Source: Micromonospora purpureochromogenes (GTDB lineage: Bacteria > Actinomycetota > Actinomycetes > Mycobacteriales > Micromonosporaceae). Taken from it: a DNA stretch of 64,000 nt. The notes beneath the pieces were generated by a model. The model saw only the letters and a program-made list of their open reading frames with translations. It was not told the DNA's origin and made no database searches. The stretch lies in contig NZ_LT607410.1 in NCBI RefSeq assembly GCF_900091515.1, forward strand, positions 2,480,001 to 2,544,000. Reading direction: 5' to 3'. The position numbers were made by a program, and so were the translations under genes. Shown here piece by piece: positions 9,121 to 18,109 of the stretch. The stretch's first letter is position 1. Each line of letters begins with the position of its first letter.

Positions 9121-9152
9121 TTGCAGGTGGAGGGAAGTGGAGTAGAGTGGGG
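9121..9152 (+). promoter_or_regulatory. mraZ promoter with three 10-bp-phased MraZ boxes
   Basis: GTGGAG at 9127, GTGGAG at 9137 and GTGGGG at 9147 lie exactly 10 bp apart. This matches the known MraZ operator architecture of short TGGG-like repeats with 5-nt spacers. A possible -35 TTGCAG (9121-9126) and -10 TAGAGT (9143-9148) with a 16-bp spacer bracket the boxes, so MraZ binding would occlude the promoter (autorepression). Confidence 0.7.
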
Positions 9153-9237
9153 CGCGATGGTGAGGCCGGGAGGGCCCACCGGCCCGGGGGGTCAGCGGCG
9201 CCGCGAACGCCGCTAAAAGGGCGAGGGGGTAGGGCCG

Positions 9238-9669
9238 ATGTTCCTCGGCACCCACACTCCGCGCCTGGACGACAAAGGCCGGTTGATCCTTCCGGCGAAG
9301 TTCCGGGACGAGCTGGCGGGGGGTGTCGTGATCACCAAAGGGCAGGAGCGCTGCCTCTACGTCTTCCCCACGCCCGAGTTCCAGCGGATCGCCGACCAGT
9401 TGCGCGCGCAGCCCATGACGCACAAGGCGGCCCGGGCCTACAGCCGGGTCTTCTTCGCCAGCGCGCACGACGAGGTCCCGGACAAGCAGGGACGAGTCAC
9501 CATCCCGGCCCACCTCCGGTCGTACGCCGCGCTCGACCGGGACCTGGTGGTGATCGGGGCGAGCACCCGGGTGGAGATCTGGGACAAGGCGGCCTGGGAG
9601 ACCTATCTCGCCGAGAGCGAAGACGACTTCGCCGACATCGAGGAGGGGGTGCTGCCCGGCGGCCTGTAG
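9238..9669 (+). CDS. mraZ: Transcriptional regulator MraZ
   Basis: First gene of the dcw cluster, 143 residues, the normal MraZ length. It has two AbrB-like SpoVT halves: [26 protein letters not shown] and a second copy around residues 77-100 with [13 protein letters not shown]. Both carry the conserved DxKGR / DxQGR motif that contacts DNA. MraZ forms oligomeric rings and represses its own operon in other bacteria. The ATG is preceded by a good ribosome site and by the boxes at 9127-9152. An internal hairpin at 9719-9744 separates it from rsmH. Confidence 0.97.
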   Translation: MFLGTHTPRLDDKGRLILPAKFRDELAGGVVITKGQERCLYVFPTPEFQRIADQLRAQPMTHKAARAYSRVFFASAHDEVPDKQGRVTIPAHLRSYAALDRDLVVIGASTRVEIWDKAAWETYLAESEDDFADIEEGVLPGGL

Positions 9670-9718
9670 GGCGTGACGACGCCCGACGTACTGCGAGATC
9701 TCCAGCCGCTTTCGAGTT

Positions 9719-9744
9719 CCTGGCACCCCTTCCCCGGTGCCAGG
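9719..9744 (+). terminator. Hairpin in the mraZ-rsmH spacer
   Basis: Arms CCTGGCACC (9719-9727) and GGTGCCAGG (9736-9744) with an 8-nt loop, about 50 bp after the mraZ stop. It could attenuate transcription from the mraZ promoter into the operon. The remaining spacer (9670-9881) has no convincing gene. Confidence 0.45.
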
Positions 9745-9881
9745 CGCACGATCAGTCTCCGGGGCCGCGGCCTCGGGAGGCGAAGCGGGAGCGGATGGGG
9801 ATCTGGCGGTACGACGGCACGGCGTCGTCCGACGAGCAGGGTCGCAGGACCGAACGGAACTTTCAACCAGTGGGGGTCGAC

Positions 9882-10994
9882 ATGGGGGAGCTACGCGGCA
9901 CGCACGTGCCGGTGCTGCTCGAGAGGTGTCTCGAGTTGCTGGCCCCCGCGCTGGACCGGGGTGACCGGACGGTGCACGTCGACGCGACGCTGGGGCTGGC
10001 CGGGCACGCCGAGGCGGTGCTGGAACGGCACCCGCGCACGGTGCTGATCGGCCTGGACCGGGACACCGAGGCCCTCGCCCACGCGCGGGTCCGGCTGGCC
10101 CGCTTCGCCGACCGCATCCACCTGGTGCACGCCGTCTACGACGAGCTGCCCGAGGTGCTGGCGGGGCTGGGCTACCCGGGCATCGACGGGATCCTGTTCG
10201 ACCTGGGGGTCTCCTCGTTGCAGCTGGACGCGCCCGACCGCGGGTTCGCGTACGCCCAGGACGCGCCGCTGGACATGCGGATGGACCAGACCCGGGGGGT
10301 GACCGCCGAGGAGGTGGTCAACACCTACTCGCACCCGGACCTGGCCCGGGTGCTGCGGGTCTACGGCGAGGAGAAGTTCGCCGGGCGGATCGCCTCGGCG
10401 ATCCTCCGGGAGCGCGAGCGCGGCCGGATCACCTCCTCGGCCCGGCTCGCCGAGCTGGTCAGGGAGAGCATTCCGGCACCAGCCCGACGAACGGGTGGAC
10501 ACCCGGCCAAGAGAACGTTTCAGGCTTTACGGATCGAGGTAAACAGGGAGCTGGCAGCGCTGGAGACGGCGCTGCCGGCCGCTCTGGACAAGCTCAACGT
10601 GGGCGGCCGCATGGTGGTCCTGTCCTACCACTCGCTGGAGGACCGGCTCACCAAGCAGGCGCTCGCCGACCGGGTCCGCAGTAAGGGCCCGGTCGACCTC
10701 CCGGTGGAACTTCCCGGGTCGGGCCCGACGTTCCGGCTGCTCAGCCGGGGCGCCGAGCTTGCCGGGGAGGCGGAGGTCGCCGTGAACCCGCGCGCCGCCT
10801 CGGTGCGCCTGCGGGCCGCGGAGCGACTCGACCCGGCCACCGAGCAGCAGGGGCGGACCGACCGCGAACGGTACCGCCGCCGGGTCAAGGCGATGCACCA
10901 ACCGGGGACGGGGTCGACGGCGGGTTCCTCAGTGGACCGTGGGTCGGCGCCGGGGGACGGCAGAGGGACGGACGAAGAGGGGGAGGGGACATGA
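9882..10994 (+). CDS. rsmH: 16S rRNA (cytosine1402-N4)-methyltransferase RsmH (MraW)
   Basis: S-adenosylmethionine-dependent enzyme that N4-methylates C1402 of 16S rRNA; 370 residues from the chosen ATG. Visible family motifs are [14 protein letters not shown] at the N-terminus, the SAM-binding [44 protein letters not shown] and [11 protein letters not shown]. The start at 9882 has a G-rich ribosome site 6 nt upstream; an in-frame ATG at 9795 would add 29 residues lacking family similarity. The stop overlaps the ATG of the next gene (ATGA at 10991). The C-terminal tail is long, Arg/Gly-rich and probably disordered. Confidence 0.96.
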   Translation: MGELRGTHVPVLLERCLELLAPALDRGDRTVHVDATLGLAGHAEAVLERHPRTVLIGLDRDTEALAHARVRLARFADRIHLVHAVYDELPEVLAGLGYPGIDGILFDLGVSSLQLDAPDRGFAYAQDAPLDMRMDQTRGVTAEEVVNTYSHPDLARVLRVYGEEKFAGRIASAILRERERGRITSSARLAELVRESIPAPARRTGGHPAKRTFQALRIEVNRELAALETALPAALDKLNVGGRMVVLSYHSLEDRLTKQALADRVRSKGPVDLPVELPGSGPTFRLLSRGAELAGEAEVAVNPRAASVRLRAAERLDPATEQQGRTDRERYRRRVKAMHQPGTGSTAGSSVDRGSAPGDGRGTDEEGEGT

Positions 10995-11580
10995 ACGTCA
11001 ACAAGCGCGACGGCCGGGAGGCCGTCGGGCAGCGCGCACCGCGGTCGGGGGCCGGACCGCGGCGCAGCGCACCACGCGCGGCGACAAGCCGGCGGACCTC
11101 GCCGGCCGGCAGGGGGAGACTCGCGCCCGGGGGGCGCGCGAGTTCCCGGTCCAGGGCAACGCCGCGCTGCGGCCGGCCGAGAAGGTCGCCGACACCACGG
11201 CCGCCCGGCCCCGGCTGCGGGTCGCTCCGCCGCCGCCGGTGCGGGTGCCGCGGGCGCCGTTCGCGGCGCTGATCGTGGTGCTGGTCGTCGGCGGGGTGCT
11301 GGGCATCCTGGCCGTCAACACGAAGATCAACGAGAACGCCTTCAAGCTCCAGCAGCTCCAGCAGCAGCAGGCCCGCCTCGACGTGGACGAGCAGCAGCTG
11401 AACAAGCAGATCGAGGAGGCCAAGGCGCCGGGCAACCTGACCGCCGAGGCGCGCAAGCTCGGCCTGGTCGAGGCCGGTGAGCCGGCGTACATCCGGCTGC
11501 CGGACGGCAAGGTGATCGGCGTGCCGCAGCCCGCCGACGGGCAGCCGGCGATCACCAGCCAGCAGGGCAACGGGGGATAG
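10991..11580 (+). CDS. ftsL: FtsL-like divisome membrane protein with apparent -1 frameshift
   Basis: Position between rsmH and ftsI, a single transmembrane segment ([20 protein letters not shown]) and a following coiled coil ([20 protein letters not shown]) identify an FtsL-type protein that recruits FtsW/FtsI with FtsQ and FtsB. The ATG at 10991 overlaps the rsmH stop and has a strong ribosome site (ggagggg), but its frame closes at 11272. The membrane segment and coiled coil lie one frame away and run to 11580. Third-codon-position GC switches between the two frames near the five-G run 11047-11051; one extra G there would restore a 196-residue protein. Without it, the only in-frame start is an ATG at 10939 inside rsmH. 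Likely a homopolymer error or a real indel. Confidence 0.75.
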
Positions 11581-11582
11581 CA

Positions 11583-13799
11583 GTGCCGCCGAGATCGGAC
11601 GAACCGCGCCGGGACCCCACCACGGGCTCCCGGCGCGGCCCGTCCCGGGCCGGCCGGGGCGGGGACCCGCGTACCGGCGAACCGGGGATCGGCGGGATCT
11701 CCGACGCCCGGGCGTACACCCCTCGGGGCCGGACCATCCGGGAGAGCGGCGAGGAGCGGGCCGGCGGCCGTGAGGAGCGGGCCGGCCAGCGGCGTACCCC
11801 CCGGGCGGGCCGCTCCGGCGACCCGTTCCGCCCGGCGTTGCAGGTGCTCGACGGCGGCCGGGCGGGAGCCCGCGCCGGGCGACGGGACGCCGCCCCGGTC
11901 GCCCGGGCCGGCGTCATCCGCACCGTCCCGACCCGGCCGGCCTGGACCGACGACGACGAGGAGGAGCTGGCGCCGCCGCGCCGCCGGAACGGCGGACGCA
12001 CGCCGCGCCGGCCGGAGCGTCCGGCGGCCCGCCGCCCCGCCCGCAAGCCGCGCCGACCGCCGAAGCTGGCCGAGCCGCGCCGCCGGCTGCGGCTGGGCAC
12101 CATGCTGGTGCTGGCGCTCTTCGTCACCATCGGCATCCGGCTGGTCTTCCTCCAGGCGGTCGACACCCCGGCGTACGCGGGCGGGGGCATCGACTCCCGG
12201 CTCACCCGGGTCGACCTGCCCGCCCCGCGCGGCGCCATCGTCGACCGCACCGGCGCGCCGCTGGCCCGCAGCGTCGAGGCCCGGTACGTCTTCGCCGACC
12301 CGACCCAGGTCAAGGACCGGCCGGCCACGGCCCGGCTGCTCTCCCCGCTGCTCGGCGTGCCCGCCTCCGAGCTGGTCGAGAAGATGAAGCGGCGCGGCCT
12401 GCCCGGCGGCGGCGAGTCGCAGTTCCAGTACCTGGCCCGGGGCGTCGACATCCCCAAGGCCAAGCAGATCGAGGCGCTCGACCTCGCCGGCATCGGCACC
12501 CACCGCGACGAGCGGCGCGAGGTGCCCGGCGGCGACCTCGCCGCCAACCTGGTCGGCTTCGTCAGCCAGGACATGAACGGCCTGGAGGGGCTGGAGGCGC
12601 GCTACGACGACGTGCTCCAGGGCAAGGACGGGCGGCGCGTCTACGAGGCGGGCCAGGGCGACCTGGACGCCCCCATCCCCGGCGGCTACAGCCAGACCAC
12701 CCCGGCCAAGCCGGGCAGCTCGCTGGTGCTCACCATCGACCGGGACCTGCAGTACCAGGTGCAGCAGGTGCTCGGCCGGCAGATGGCGCAGACCCGGGGC
12801 AGCGTCGGCGCCGCCGTGGTGCTGGACGTGGCGACCGGCGAGGTGCTGGCCCAGGCCAGCCACCCCAGCTACAACGCGGCCAACCCGGAGCCGAGCCGGC
12901 CGACCGACCGGGAGGACGCGGCGACCAGCTTCGTGGTCGACCCGGGGTCGGTGCACAAGGCGATCACCTTCGGCGCGGCGTTGCAGGAGGGGGTGGTCAC
13001 CCCGGACACCACGCTGCCCATCCCCAACACCGTCACCAAGGGCGACACGACCTTCGCCGACACCCACCCGGCGAACGGCCGGCGGATGAGCCTGCCGGGG
13101 ATGATGGCCTTCTCGTCCAACGTCGGCACCATCGAGATCGCCCACGAGCTGGGCCGGGACCGGCTGATCGACTACCAGAAGCGGTTCGGGCTGGGGCAGC
13201 CCACCGGCGAGGGGATGCCGGGGGAGGCCTCCGGGCGGCTGCTGCCCGCCGACGAGTGGAGCCTGTCGTCGTACGGGTCGGTGCCGATCGGGCACAGCGT
13301 GGACGCCACGCCCCTGCAGATGGCCGCCGCGTACGCCACCATCGCCAACAACGGCACGTACGTCCAGCCGCACCTGATCAAGGAGGTGATCAGTGGGGCG
13401 GACGGGAAGCGTACGCCCGCCGGGCCGCCGGTCACCCGACCGGTGCTCAGCCCGGCCAACGCCGCCGCGCTGCGCACCATCCTGGAGGCGGTCACCACCG
13501 TCGAGGGGGCGACCGGCGTGGCCGCGGCGGTGCCCGGCTACCGGGTCGCCGGCAAGACCGGCACCGGCTGGCGGCTGGTCGAGGGCGAGAAGCAGCCCGG
13601 CGAGGTCGGCTCGTTCATCGGGATGGCCCCGGCGGAGAAGCCCCGGTACGTGGTGGCGGTCTTCGTGTGGAGCCCCGGCGGCGAGGGCGGCACGGTGGCC
13701 GCGCCCGCCTTCCGCGAGATGATGGGCTTCACGCTGCGGCATTACCGGGTTCCCCCGTCGGGCGGCAAGGCCCCCAAGTTCGAGGTCTTTCCGCACTGA
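11583..13799 (+). CDS. ftsI: Penicillin-binding protein FtsI/PbpB (class B transpeptidase)
   Basis: Septal peptidoglycan transpeptidase, 738 residues with GTG start. A long basic, disordered cytoplasmic region (residues 1-170) precedes one transmembrane helix (LGTMLVLALFVTIGIRLVFL), then the PBP dimerisation domain (GAIVDRTGAPLARSVEARYV) and the transpeptidase domain. The catalytic motifs are all present: S456-V-H-K459, S511-S-N513 and K658-T-G660. It works with FtsW and FtsQLB at the division site. It starts 2 bp after the ftsL stop. The cytoplasmic tail is longer than in most bacteria, as is usual in actinomycetes. Confidence 0.95.
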   Translation: MPPRSDEPRRDPTTGSRRGPSRAGRGGDPRTGEPGIGGISDARAYTPRGRTIRESGEERAGGREERAGQRRTPRAGRSGDPFRPALQVLDGGRAGARAGRRDAAPVARAGVIRTVPTRPAWTDDDEEELAPPRRRNGGRTPRRPERPAARRPARKPRRPPKLAEPRRRLRLGTMLVLALFVTIGIRLVFLQAVDTPAYAGGGIDSRLTRVDLPAPRGAIVDRTGAPLARSVEARYVFADPTQVKDRPATARLLSPLLGVPASELVEKMKRRGLPGGGESQFQYLARGVDIPKAKQIEALDLAGIGTHRDERREVPGGDLAANLVGFVSQDMNGLEGLEARYDDVLQGKDGRRVYEAGQGDLDAPIPGGYSQTTPAKPGSSLVLTIDRDLQYQVQQVLGRQMAQTRGSVGAAVVLDVATGEVLAQASHPSYNAANPEPSRPTDREDAATSFVVDPGSVHKAITFGAALQEGVVTPDTTLPIPNTVTKGDTTFADTHPANGRRMSLPGMMAFSSNVGTIEIAHELGRDRLIDYQKRFGLGQPTGEGMPGEASGRLLPADEWSLSSYGSVPIGHSVDATPLQMAAAYATIANNGTYVQPHLIKEVISGADGKRTPAGPPVTRPVLSPANAAALRTILEAVTTVEGATGVAAAVPGYRVAGKTGTGWRLVEGEKQPGEVGSFIGMAPAEKPRYVVAVFVWSPGGEGGTVAAPAFREMMGFTLRHYRVPPSGGKAPKFEVFPH

Positions 13800-13890
13800 A
13801 CAGCCACGGCGGGACATCATCGGTGAGTGGGGACGAACCACCGGGGCGGCTGTGCGCTCGAAACCGGACGACCGGGTAGGGTCTGACGCC

Positions 13891-15414
13891 GTGCCCGGCA
13901 ATCCACGTCCCCGTACCGTGCCCGGAGTCCGGCTCGGCGACCTCGCCGCCCGGCTCGCCGTCGCGCCGCCGGAGGCCGCCGCCGACGTGGCGGTGACCGG
14001 GGCGACCCACGCCAGCCAGGAGGTCCGCCCCGGCGACCTGTACGCCGCGCTCCCCGGGGCCCGCCGGCACGGCGCGGAGTTCGCCGCGGCCGCCGCGGCC
14101 GCCGGCGCGGTGGCCGCGCTGACCGACCCGGCCGGCGCCGCCGCGGTGACCGAGGCCGGCCTGCCCGCCCTGGTGGTGCCCGACCCCCGGGCGGTGCTCG
14201 GCGACCTCGCCTCCGCCGTCTACGGCGACCCGACCGAGGGGCTGACCGTGATCGGGGTCACCGGCACGGCCGGCAAGACCTCGACCGCCTACCTGGTGGA
14301 GTCCGGCCTGCGCGCCGCCGGGTACACCACCGGCCTGATCGGCACCGTGGAGACTCGGCTCGGCGATCTGGTGATCGACAGCGTGCGGACCACCCCGGAG
14401 GCGACGGACCTGCACGCCATGCTCGCCGCCGCGCGCGAGCGCGGGGTGACCGCGCTGGTCATGGAGGTCTCCAGCCACGCCCTGGCGATGGGGCGGGTCG
14501 GCGGGGTCCGGTTCACCGTCGGCGGCTACACCAACTTCGGCTCCGACCACCTCGACTTCCACGCCGACTCGGCCGACTACTTCGCGGCCAAGGCGCGGCT
14601 CTTCGACGGCCGCTGCGCCTTCGAGGTGCTCAACCTCGACGACCCGGCGCTGCGCCCGCTGTTCAAGCCCGCCACGGTCAGCTACTCGGCGGCCGGCGAC
14701 CGCGCGGCCACCTGGTGGGCCGACGAGGTCGATGGCGAGGGGTACGCCCAGCGCTTCACCGTCCACGGCCCGGACGGCCTGGCACTGCCCGCCGGGGTGG
14801 CCCTGCCCGGCCGGCACAACGTGGCCAACGCGCTGCTGGCCATCGCCAGCCTGGTGGCCGCCGGGGTCGACCCGGCGGTCGCCGCCGAGGGGGTGGCCGC
14901 CTGCGGCGGCGTCCCGGGGCGGCTGGAGCTGGTCAGCGCGGCCGGTCCGGTGCGCGGCGTGGTCGACTACGCGCACAAGTCCGACGCCATCGTGGCCGCC
15001 CTGGCCGCGCTGCGCGAGCTGAGCGCGGGTCGGCTGATCTGCGTCATCGGCGCGGGCGGTGACCGGGACCGGGGCAAGCGGCCGGTGATGGGCGCCGCCG
15101 CGGCGCGGGGCGCCGACGTGGTGCTGGTGACCGACGACAACCCGCGTACCGAGGACCCGGCCGCGATCCGGGCCGAGGTGCTCGCCGGGGCGTACGGGGC
15201 CGGCACCCCCGCCCGGATCATCGAGGCCCCGGGCCGGCGGGCCGCCATCGCCGAGGCGGTCCGGCTCGCCGAGCCCGGCGACGTGGTGGCCCTGCTCGGC
15301 AAGGGCCACGAGCGTGGCCAGGAGGTCGCCGGCGAGGTGCACCCGTTCGACGACCGGGTGGAGCTGGCGGAGGCGCTCGGCGCCCGCTTCGGGGACCTGG
15401 CGGGTCGACGGTGA
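13891..15414 (+). CDS. murE: UDP-MurNAc-tripeptide synthetase MurE
   Basis: ATP-dependent ligase adding the third residue to UDP-MurNAc-L-Ala-D-Glu, 507 residues. The P-loop GVTGTAGKTST lies around residues 121-131, MEVSSHALAMGRV is present, and DNPR at 416-419 is the signature selecting meso-diaminopimelate. The stem peptide is therefore expected to contain a DAP-type residue. The GTG at 13891 was chosen over a GTG at 13852, because similarity begins close to it. It overlaps murF by 4 bp (GTGA). Confidence 0.96.
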   Translation: MPGNPRPRTVPGVRLGDLAARLAVAPPEAAADVAVTGATHASQEVRPGDLYAALPGARRHGAEFAAAAAAAGAVAALTDPAGAAAVTEAGLPALVVPDPRAVLGDLASAVYGDPTEGLTVIGVTGTAGKTSTAYLVESGLRAAGYTTGLIGTVETRLGDLVIDSVRTTPEATDLHAMLAAARERGVTALVMEVSSHALAMGRVGGVRFTVGGYTNFGSDHLDFHADSADYFAAKARLFDGRCAFEVLNLDDPALRPLFKPATVSYSAAGDRAATWWADEVDGEGYAQRFTVHGPDGLALPAGVALPGRHNVANALLAIASLVAAGVDPAVAAEGVAACGGVPGRLELVSAAGPVRGVVDYAHKSDAIVAALAALRELSAGRLICVIGAGGDRDRGKRPVMGAAAARGADVVLVTDDNPRTEDPAAIRAEVLAGAYGAGTPARIIEAPGRRAAIAEAVRLAEPGDVVALLGKGHERGQEVAGEVHPFDDRVELAEALGARFGDLAGRR

Positions 15415-16811
15415 TCCCGCTGAGCCTGGCCGAGGTCGCCTCGGCCGTCGACGGCCGCCTCGTCGGCGCCGACCCGGCGGCCCGGGTCACCGGCCCGGTC
15501 GAGTTCGACTCGCGCAAGGTCACCGCCGGGGCGCTCTTCGTCGCGTTCCCCGGCGAGAAGGTCGACGGGCACGACTACGCCGCCGGCGCGGTGGACGCGG
15601 GCGCGGTGGCGGTGCTCGGCACCCGCGAGGTGCCCGGGGTGCCGATGGTGCTGGTGGGAGACGCGCTGACCGCGATGGGCCGGTTGGCCCGCGCGGTGGT
15701 GGACCGGCTGCCGCAGCTCACCGTGATCGGGCTGACCGGCTCGTCGGGCAAGACCACCACCAAGGACCTGATCGCCCAGCTCACCGTCCGGCTCGGCCCG
15801 ACGGTGGCCCCGCCCGGCTCGTTCAACAACGAGCTGGGGCACCCGTACACCGCGTTGCAGGCCACGCCGGAGACCCGCTTCCTGGTGATGGAGAAGGGCG
15901 CCCGGGGGATCGGGCACGTGCGCTACCTGTGCGACGTGGTGCCGCCGCGGATCTCCGTGGTGCTCAACGTCGGGGTCGCGCACATCGGCGAGTTCGGCTC
16001 GGTGGAGAACATCGCCCTGGCCAAGGGGGAACTGGTCGAGGCGCTGCCGGCCGACGGGCTGGCGGTGCTCAACGCCGACGACCCGCTGGTCGACGCGATG
16101 GCCGCGCGTACCGGCGCCCGGGTGGTCCGGTACGGCGAGGCCGCGCACGCCGACGTCCGGGCGGTCGACGTGTCGCTGGACGACCGGGGCCGGCCGTCGT
16201 ACACGCTGCTCACCCCGGAGGGGAGCGCGCCGGTGCGGCTCGGGCTGACCGGCCGGCACCAGGTCTCCAACTCGCTGGCCGCGGCGGCGGTGGCCCGCGA
16301 GCTCGGGATGCCGCCGGCCGAGGTGGCCGGCGCCCTGGGCGAGCTGGGGCTGGTCTCCACCCGCCGGATGGACGTCTTCGACCGGTCCGACGGGGTGACC
16401 GTGATCGACGACTCGTACAACGCCAATCCGGCGTCGACGGCGGTGGCGCTGCGCGCGCTTGCCGGCATGCGCCGCGAAGGGCGTATCTTTGCCGCGCTCG
16501 GCTACATGGCCGAGCTGGGCGACTTCGAACGCGACGGGCACCGGGAGGTGGGCCGGCTCGCGGCGGAGCTGGGCGTGGACCGGCTGCTCGTGGTGGGTGA
16601 GCCGGCGGCGCCGATCCACGAGGGCGCGACAGCGGTAAGTGACTGGGGAGGAGAGTCGGTGCTGCTCACCGATCAGGCGGCGGCCGTCGAGGTGCTGCGC
16701 AGAGAGCTACGACCGGGCGACGTCGTCCTGGTGAAGGGCTCCCGGTACCGCACCTGGGAGGTGGCCGACGCGCTGCGCGCCGAGGCTGCTGGAAACGGGG
16801 TCGCCGCATGA
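15411..16811 (+). CDS. murF: UDP-MurNAc-tripeptide D-Ala-D-Ala ligase MurF
   Basis: Adds the D-Ala-D-Ala dipeptide to complete UDP-MurNAc-pentapeptide; 466 residues. Shows the Mur ligase layout: N-terminal substrate domain ([17 protein letters not shown]), the P-loop [12 protein letters not shown] near residue 106, [10 protein letters not shown] (the MurF-specific segment) and [11 protein letters not shown] in the C-terminal domain. The GTG start overlaps murE and the stop overlaps the mraY ATG (4 bp), so murE-murF-mraY form one translationally coupled block. Confidence 0.96.
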   Translation: MIPLSLAEVASAVDGRLVGADPAARVTGPVEFDSRKVTAGALFVAFPGEKVDGHDYAAGAVDAGAVAVLGTREVPGVPMVLVGDALTAMGRLARAVVDRLPQLTVIGLTGSSGKTTTKDLIAQLTVRLGPTVAPPGSFNNELGHPYTALQATPETRFLVMEKGARGIGHVRYLCDVVPPRISVVLNVGVAHIGEFGSVENIALAKGELVEALPADGLAVLNADDPLVDAMAARTGARVVRYGEAAHADVRAVDVSLDDRGRPSYTLLTPEGSAPVRLGLTGRHQVSNSLAAAAVARELGMPPAEVAGALGELGLVSTRRMDVFDRSDGVTVIDDSYNANPASTAVALRALAGMRREGRIFAALGYMAELGDFERDGHREVGRLAAELGVDRLLVVGEPAAPIHEGATAVSDWGGESVLLTDQAAAVEVLRRELRPGDVVLVKGSRYRTWEVADALRAEAAGNGVAA

Positions 16812-17941
16812 GGGCGGTCATCATCGCCGTCGGCGTGGCGTTCCTGATCTCGCTGCTCTGCACCCCGATCGCGATCAAGGTGTTCACCCGGCTGAAGGCC
16901 GGGCAGCCGATCCGGGCCGAGGGCCCGGCGATGCACCAGGGCAAGAAGGGCACGCCGACGATGGGCGGCGTGGTCTTCATCCTGGCCACGGTGATCGCGT
17001 ACGTCGCCGGTCACCTGGCCCTGACCACGCTGCCGGACGCGCAGATCGCCCAGGTCGAGCCGACCATCACGGCGCTGGTGCTGCTGGGGCTGATGGTCTT
17101 CTCCGGCGCGGTCGGCTTCATCGACGACTTCCTCAAGGTCCGCAAGCGGCACAGCGGCGGTCTCAACAAGCGCGGCAAGCTCGCCGGGCAGATCCTGGTC
17201 GGCGCGATCTTCGGGGTGGTGGCGCTCTACTTCCCGAGCACGATGACCGACGCCAGCGGCGCGGCGACCAACACCGAGACCGTCGGGGCCACCACGCTCA
17301 GCTTCATCCGGGACATCCCGGCGCTGGAGATCGGCAAGATCGCCTCGGTGATCGTGATCATCTTCGTGGTGATGGCGGCGACCAACGGGGTGAACCTCAC
17401 CGACGGCCTCGACGGCCTCGCCACCGGCGCCTCGGTGATGGTGCTGGCCGCGTACGCGTTGATCGCGTTCTGGCAGTACCGGCACTGGTGCGCCGACCCG
17501 ACCTACACCGCCAACCCGAACAACTACTGCTACGCGGTCCGGGATCCGCTGGAGATCGCGCTGATCGCCGGGGCGGCCGCCGGCGCCTGCGTCGGCTTCC
17601 TCTGGTGGAACACCTCGCCCGCCCGGATCTTCATGGGCGACACCGGCGCGCTCGGCCTGGGCGGTCTGATCGCCGGCATGGCGATGTCCACCCGCACGAT
17701 CCTGCTGCTGCCGATCATCGGCGGGCTGTTCGTGATCATCACCATGTCGGTGGTGATCCAGATCATCTCCTTCCGGACCACCGGCAAGCGGGTGTTCCGG
17801 ATGTCGCCGTTGCAGCACCACTTCGAACTCGCCGGCTGGAGCGAGGTCAACATCGTGGTGCGGTTCTGGATCATCGCCGGGATCGGGGTCGCCATCGCCC
17901 TCGGCCTGTTCTACAGCGACTTCCTGGCCAGCATGGGCTGA
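16808..17941 (+). CDS. mraY: Phospho-MurNAc-pentapeptide transferase MraY
   Basis: Membrane enzyme that transfers phospho-MurNAc-pentapeptide to undecaprenyl phosphate, making lipid I; 377 residues with about ten hydrophobic helices. Conserved signatures: [12 protein letters not shown] after the first helix, the catalytic acidic stretch [39 protein letters not shown] and the C-terminal [14 protein letters not shown]. All family-typical blocks are present. In most bacteria murD follows directly; here a hairpin and then ftsW follow. Confidence 0.97.
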   Translation: MRAVIIAVGVAFLISLLCTPIAIKVFTRLKAGQPIRAEGPAMHQGKKGTPTMGGVVFILATVIAYVAGHLALTTLPDAQIAQVEPTITALVLLGLMVFSGAVGFIDDFLKVRKRHSGGLNKRGKLAGQILVGAIFGVVALYFPSTMTDASGAATNTETVGATTLSFIRDIPALEIGKIASVIVIIFVVMAATNGVNLTDGLDGLATGASVMVLAAYALIAFWQYRHWCADPTYTANPNNYCYAVRDPLEIALIAGAAAGACVGFLWWNTSPARIFMGDTGALGLGGLIAGMAMSTRTILLLPIIGGLFVIITMSVVIQIISFRTTGKRVFRMSPLQHHFELAGWSEVNIVVRFWIIAGIGVAIALGLFYSDFLASMG

Positions 17942-18008
17942 GTCGCCCGCACCATCGGCCCCGACCGGGTCGGCGAACGCCGGCCGGGCCGCGCCGCGAC
18001 CGTCGCGT

Positions 18009-18040
18009 ACGGGGGTCCCTCATAGCCGAGGGACCCCCGT
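18009..18040 (+). terminator. Terminator-like hairpin between mraY and ftsW
   Basis: A 13-bp perfect stem (18009-18021 with 18028-18040) and 6-nt loop, 68 bp after the mraY stop. The stem is rich in G and C runs (GGGGGTCCCTC arm). It lies exactly where murD is usually located and splits the otherwise coupled cluster. Confidence 0.65.
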
Positions 18041-18109
18041 TCCGCATTCCGACACGCCGACCGGGCCGAACGGCGCGAACGGGCCCGGAGAAGCGGCGAT
18101 GATGGGCTC

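Larger units (their letters stand above)
8896..9237. other. 342-bp divergent intergenic region murT / mraZ
   Basis: No convincing gene. It holds two reverse-oriented GTGGAG boxes (9049-9064), three forward GTGGRG boxes (9127-9152) overlapping a promoter-like element (9121-9148), a short AT-richer patch (gctcttttgcc, about 9077-9087), and the mraZ ribosome site (gaggggg, about 9223). The part next to murT (8896-9040) shows nothing recognisable. Confidence 0.7.

Noticed and set aside
9673..10047. Small gene between mraZ and rsmH
   Set aside because: Most of its length overlaps rsmH in the wrong frame and it has low third-position GC; only the hairpin at 9719-9744 is credible there.
11040..11060. 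Programmed ribosomal frameshift in ftsL
   Set aside because: A slippery G run exists, but there is no stimulatory element I could identify; a homopolymer indel is simpler. Kept only as an alternative.
10991..11272. A separate 93-residue basic protein starting at 10991
   Set aside because: Only its first 19 codons look coding; afterwards the frame is Arg/Pro-rich shadow of the ftsL-like frame, better explained by a frameshift.
10998..13901. Very long antisense open frame (about 967 codons) opposite ftsI and ftsL
   Set aside because: It mirrors a GC-rich coding gene, is composed of Arg/Gly/Pro-biased low-complexity translation and has no motif; ftsI has all catalytic motifs on the other strand.
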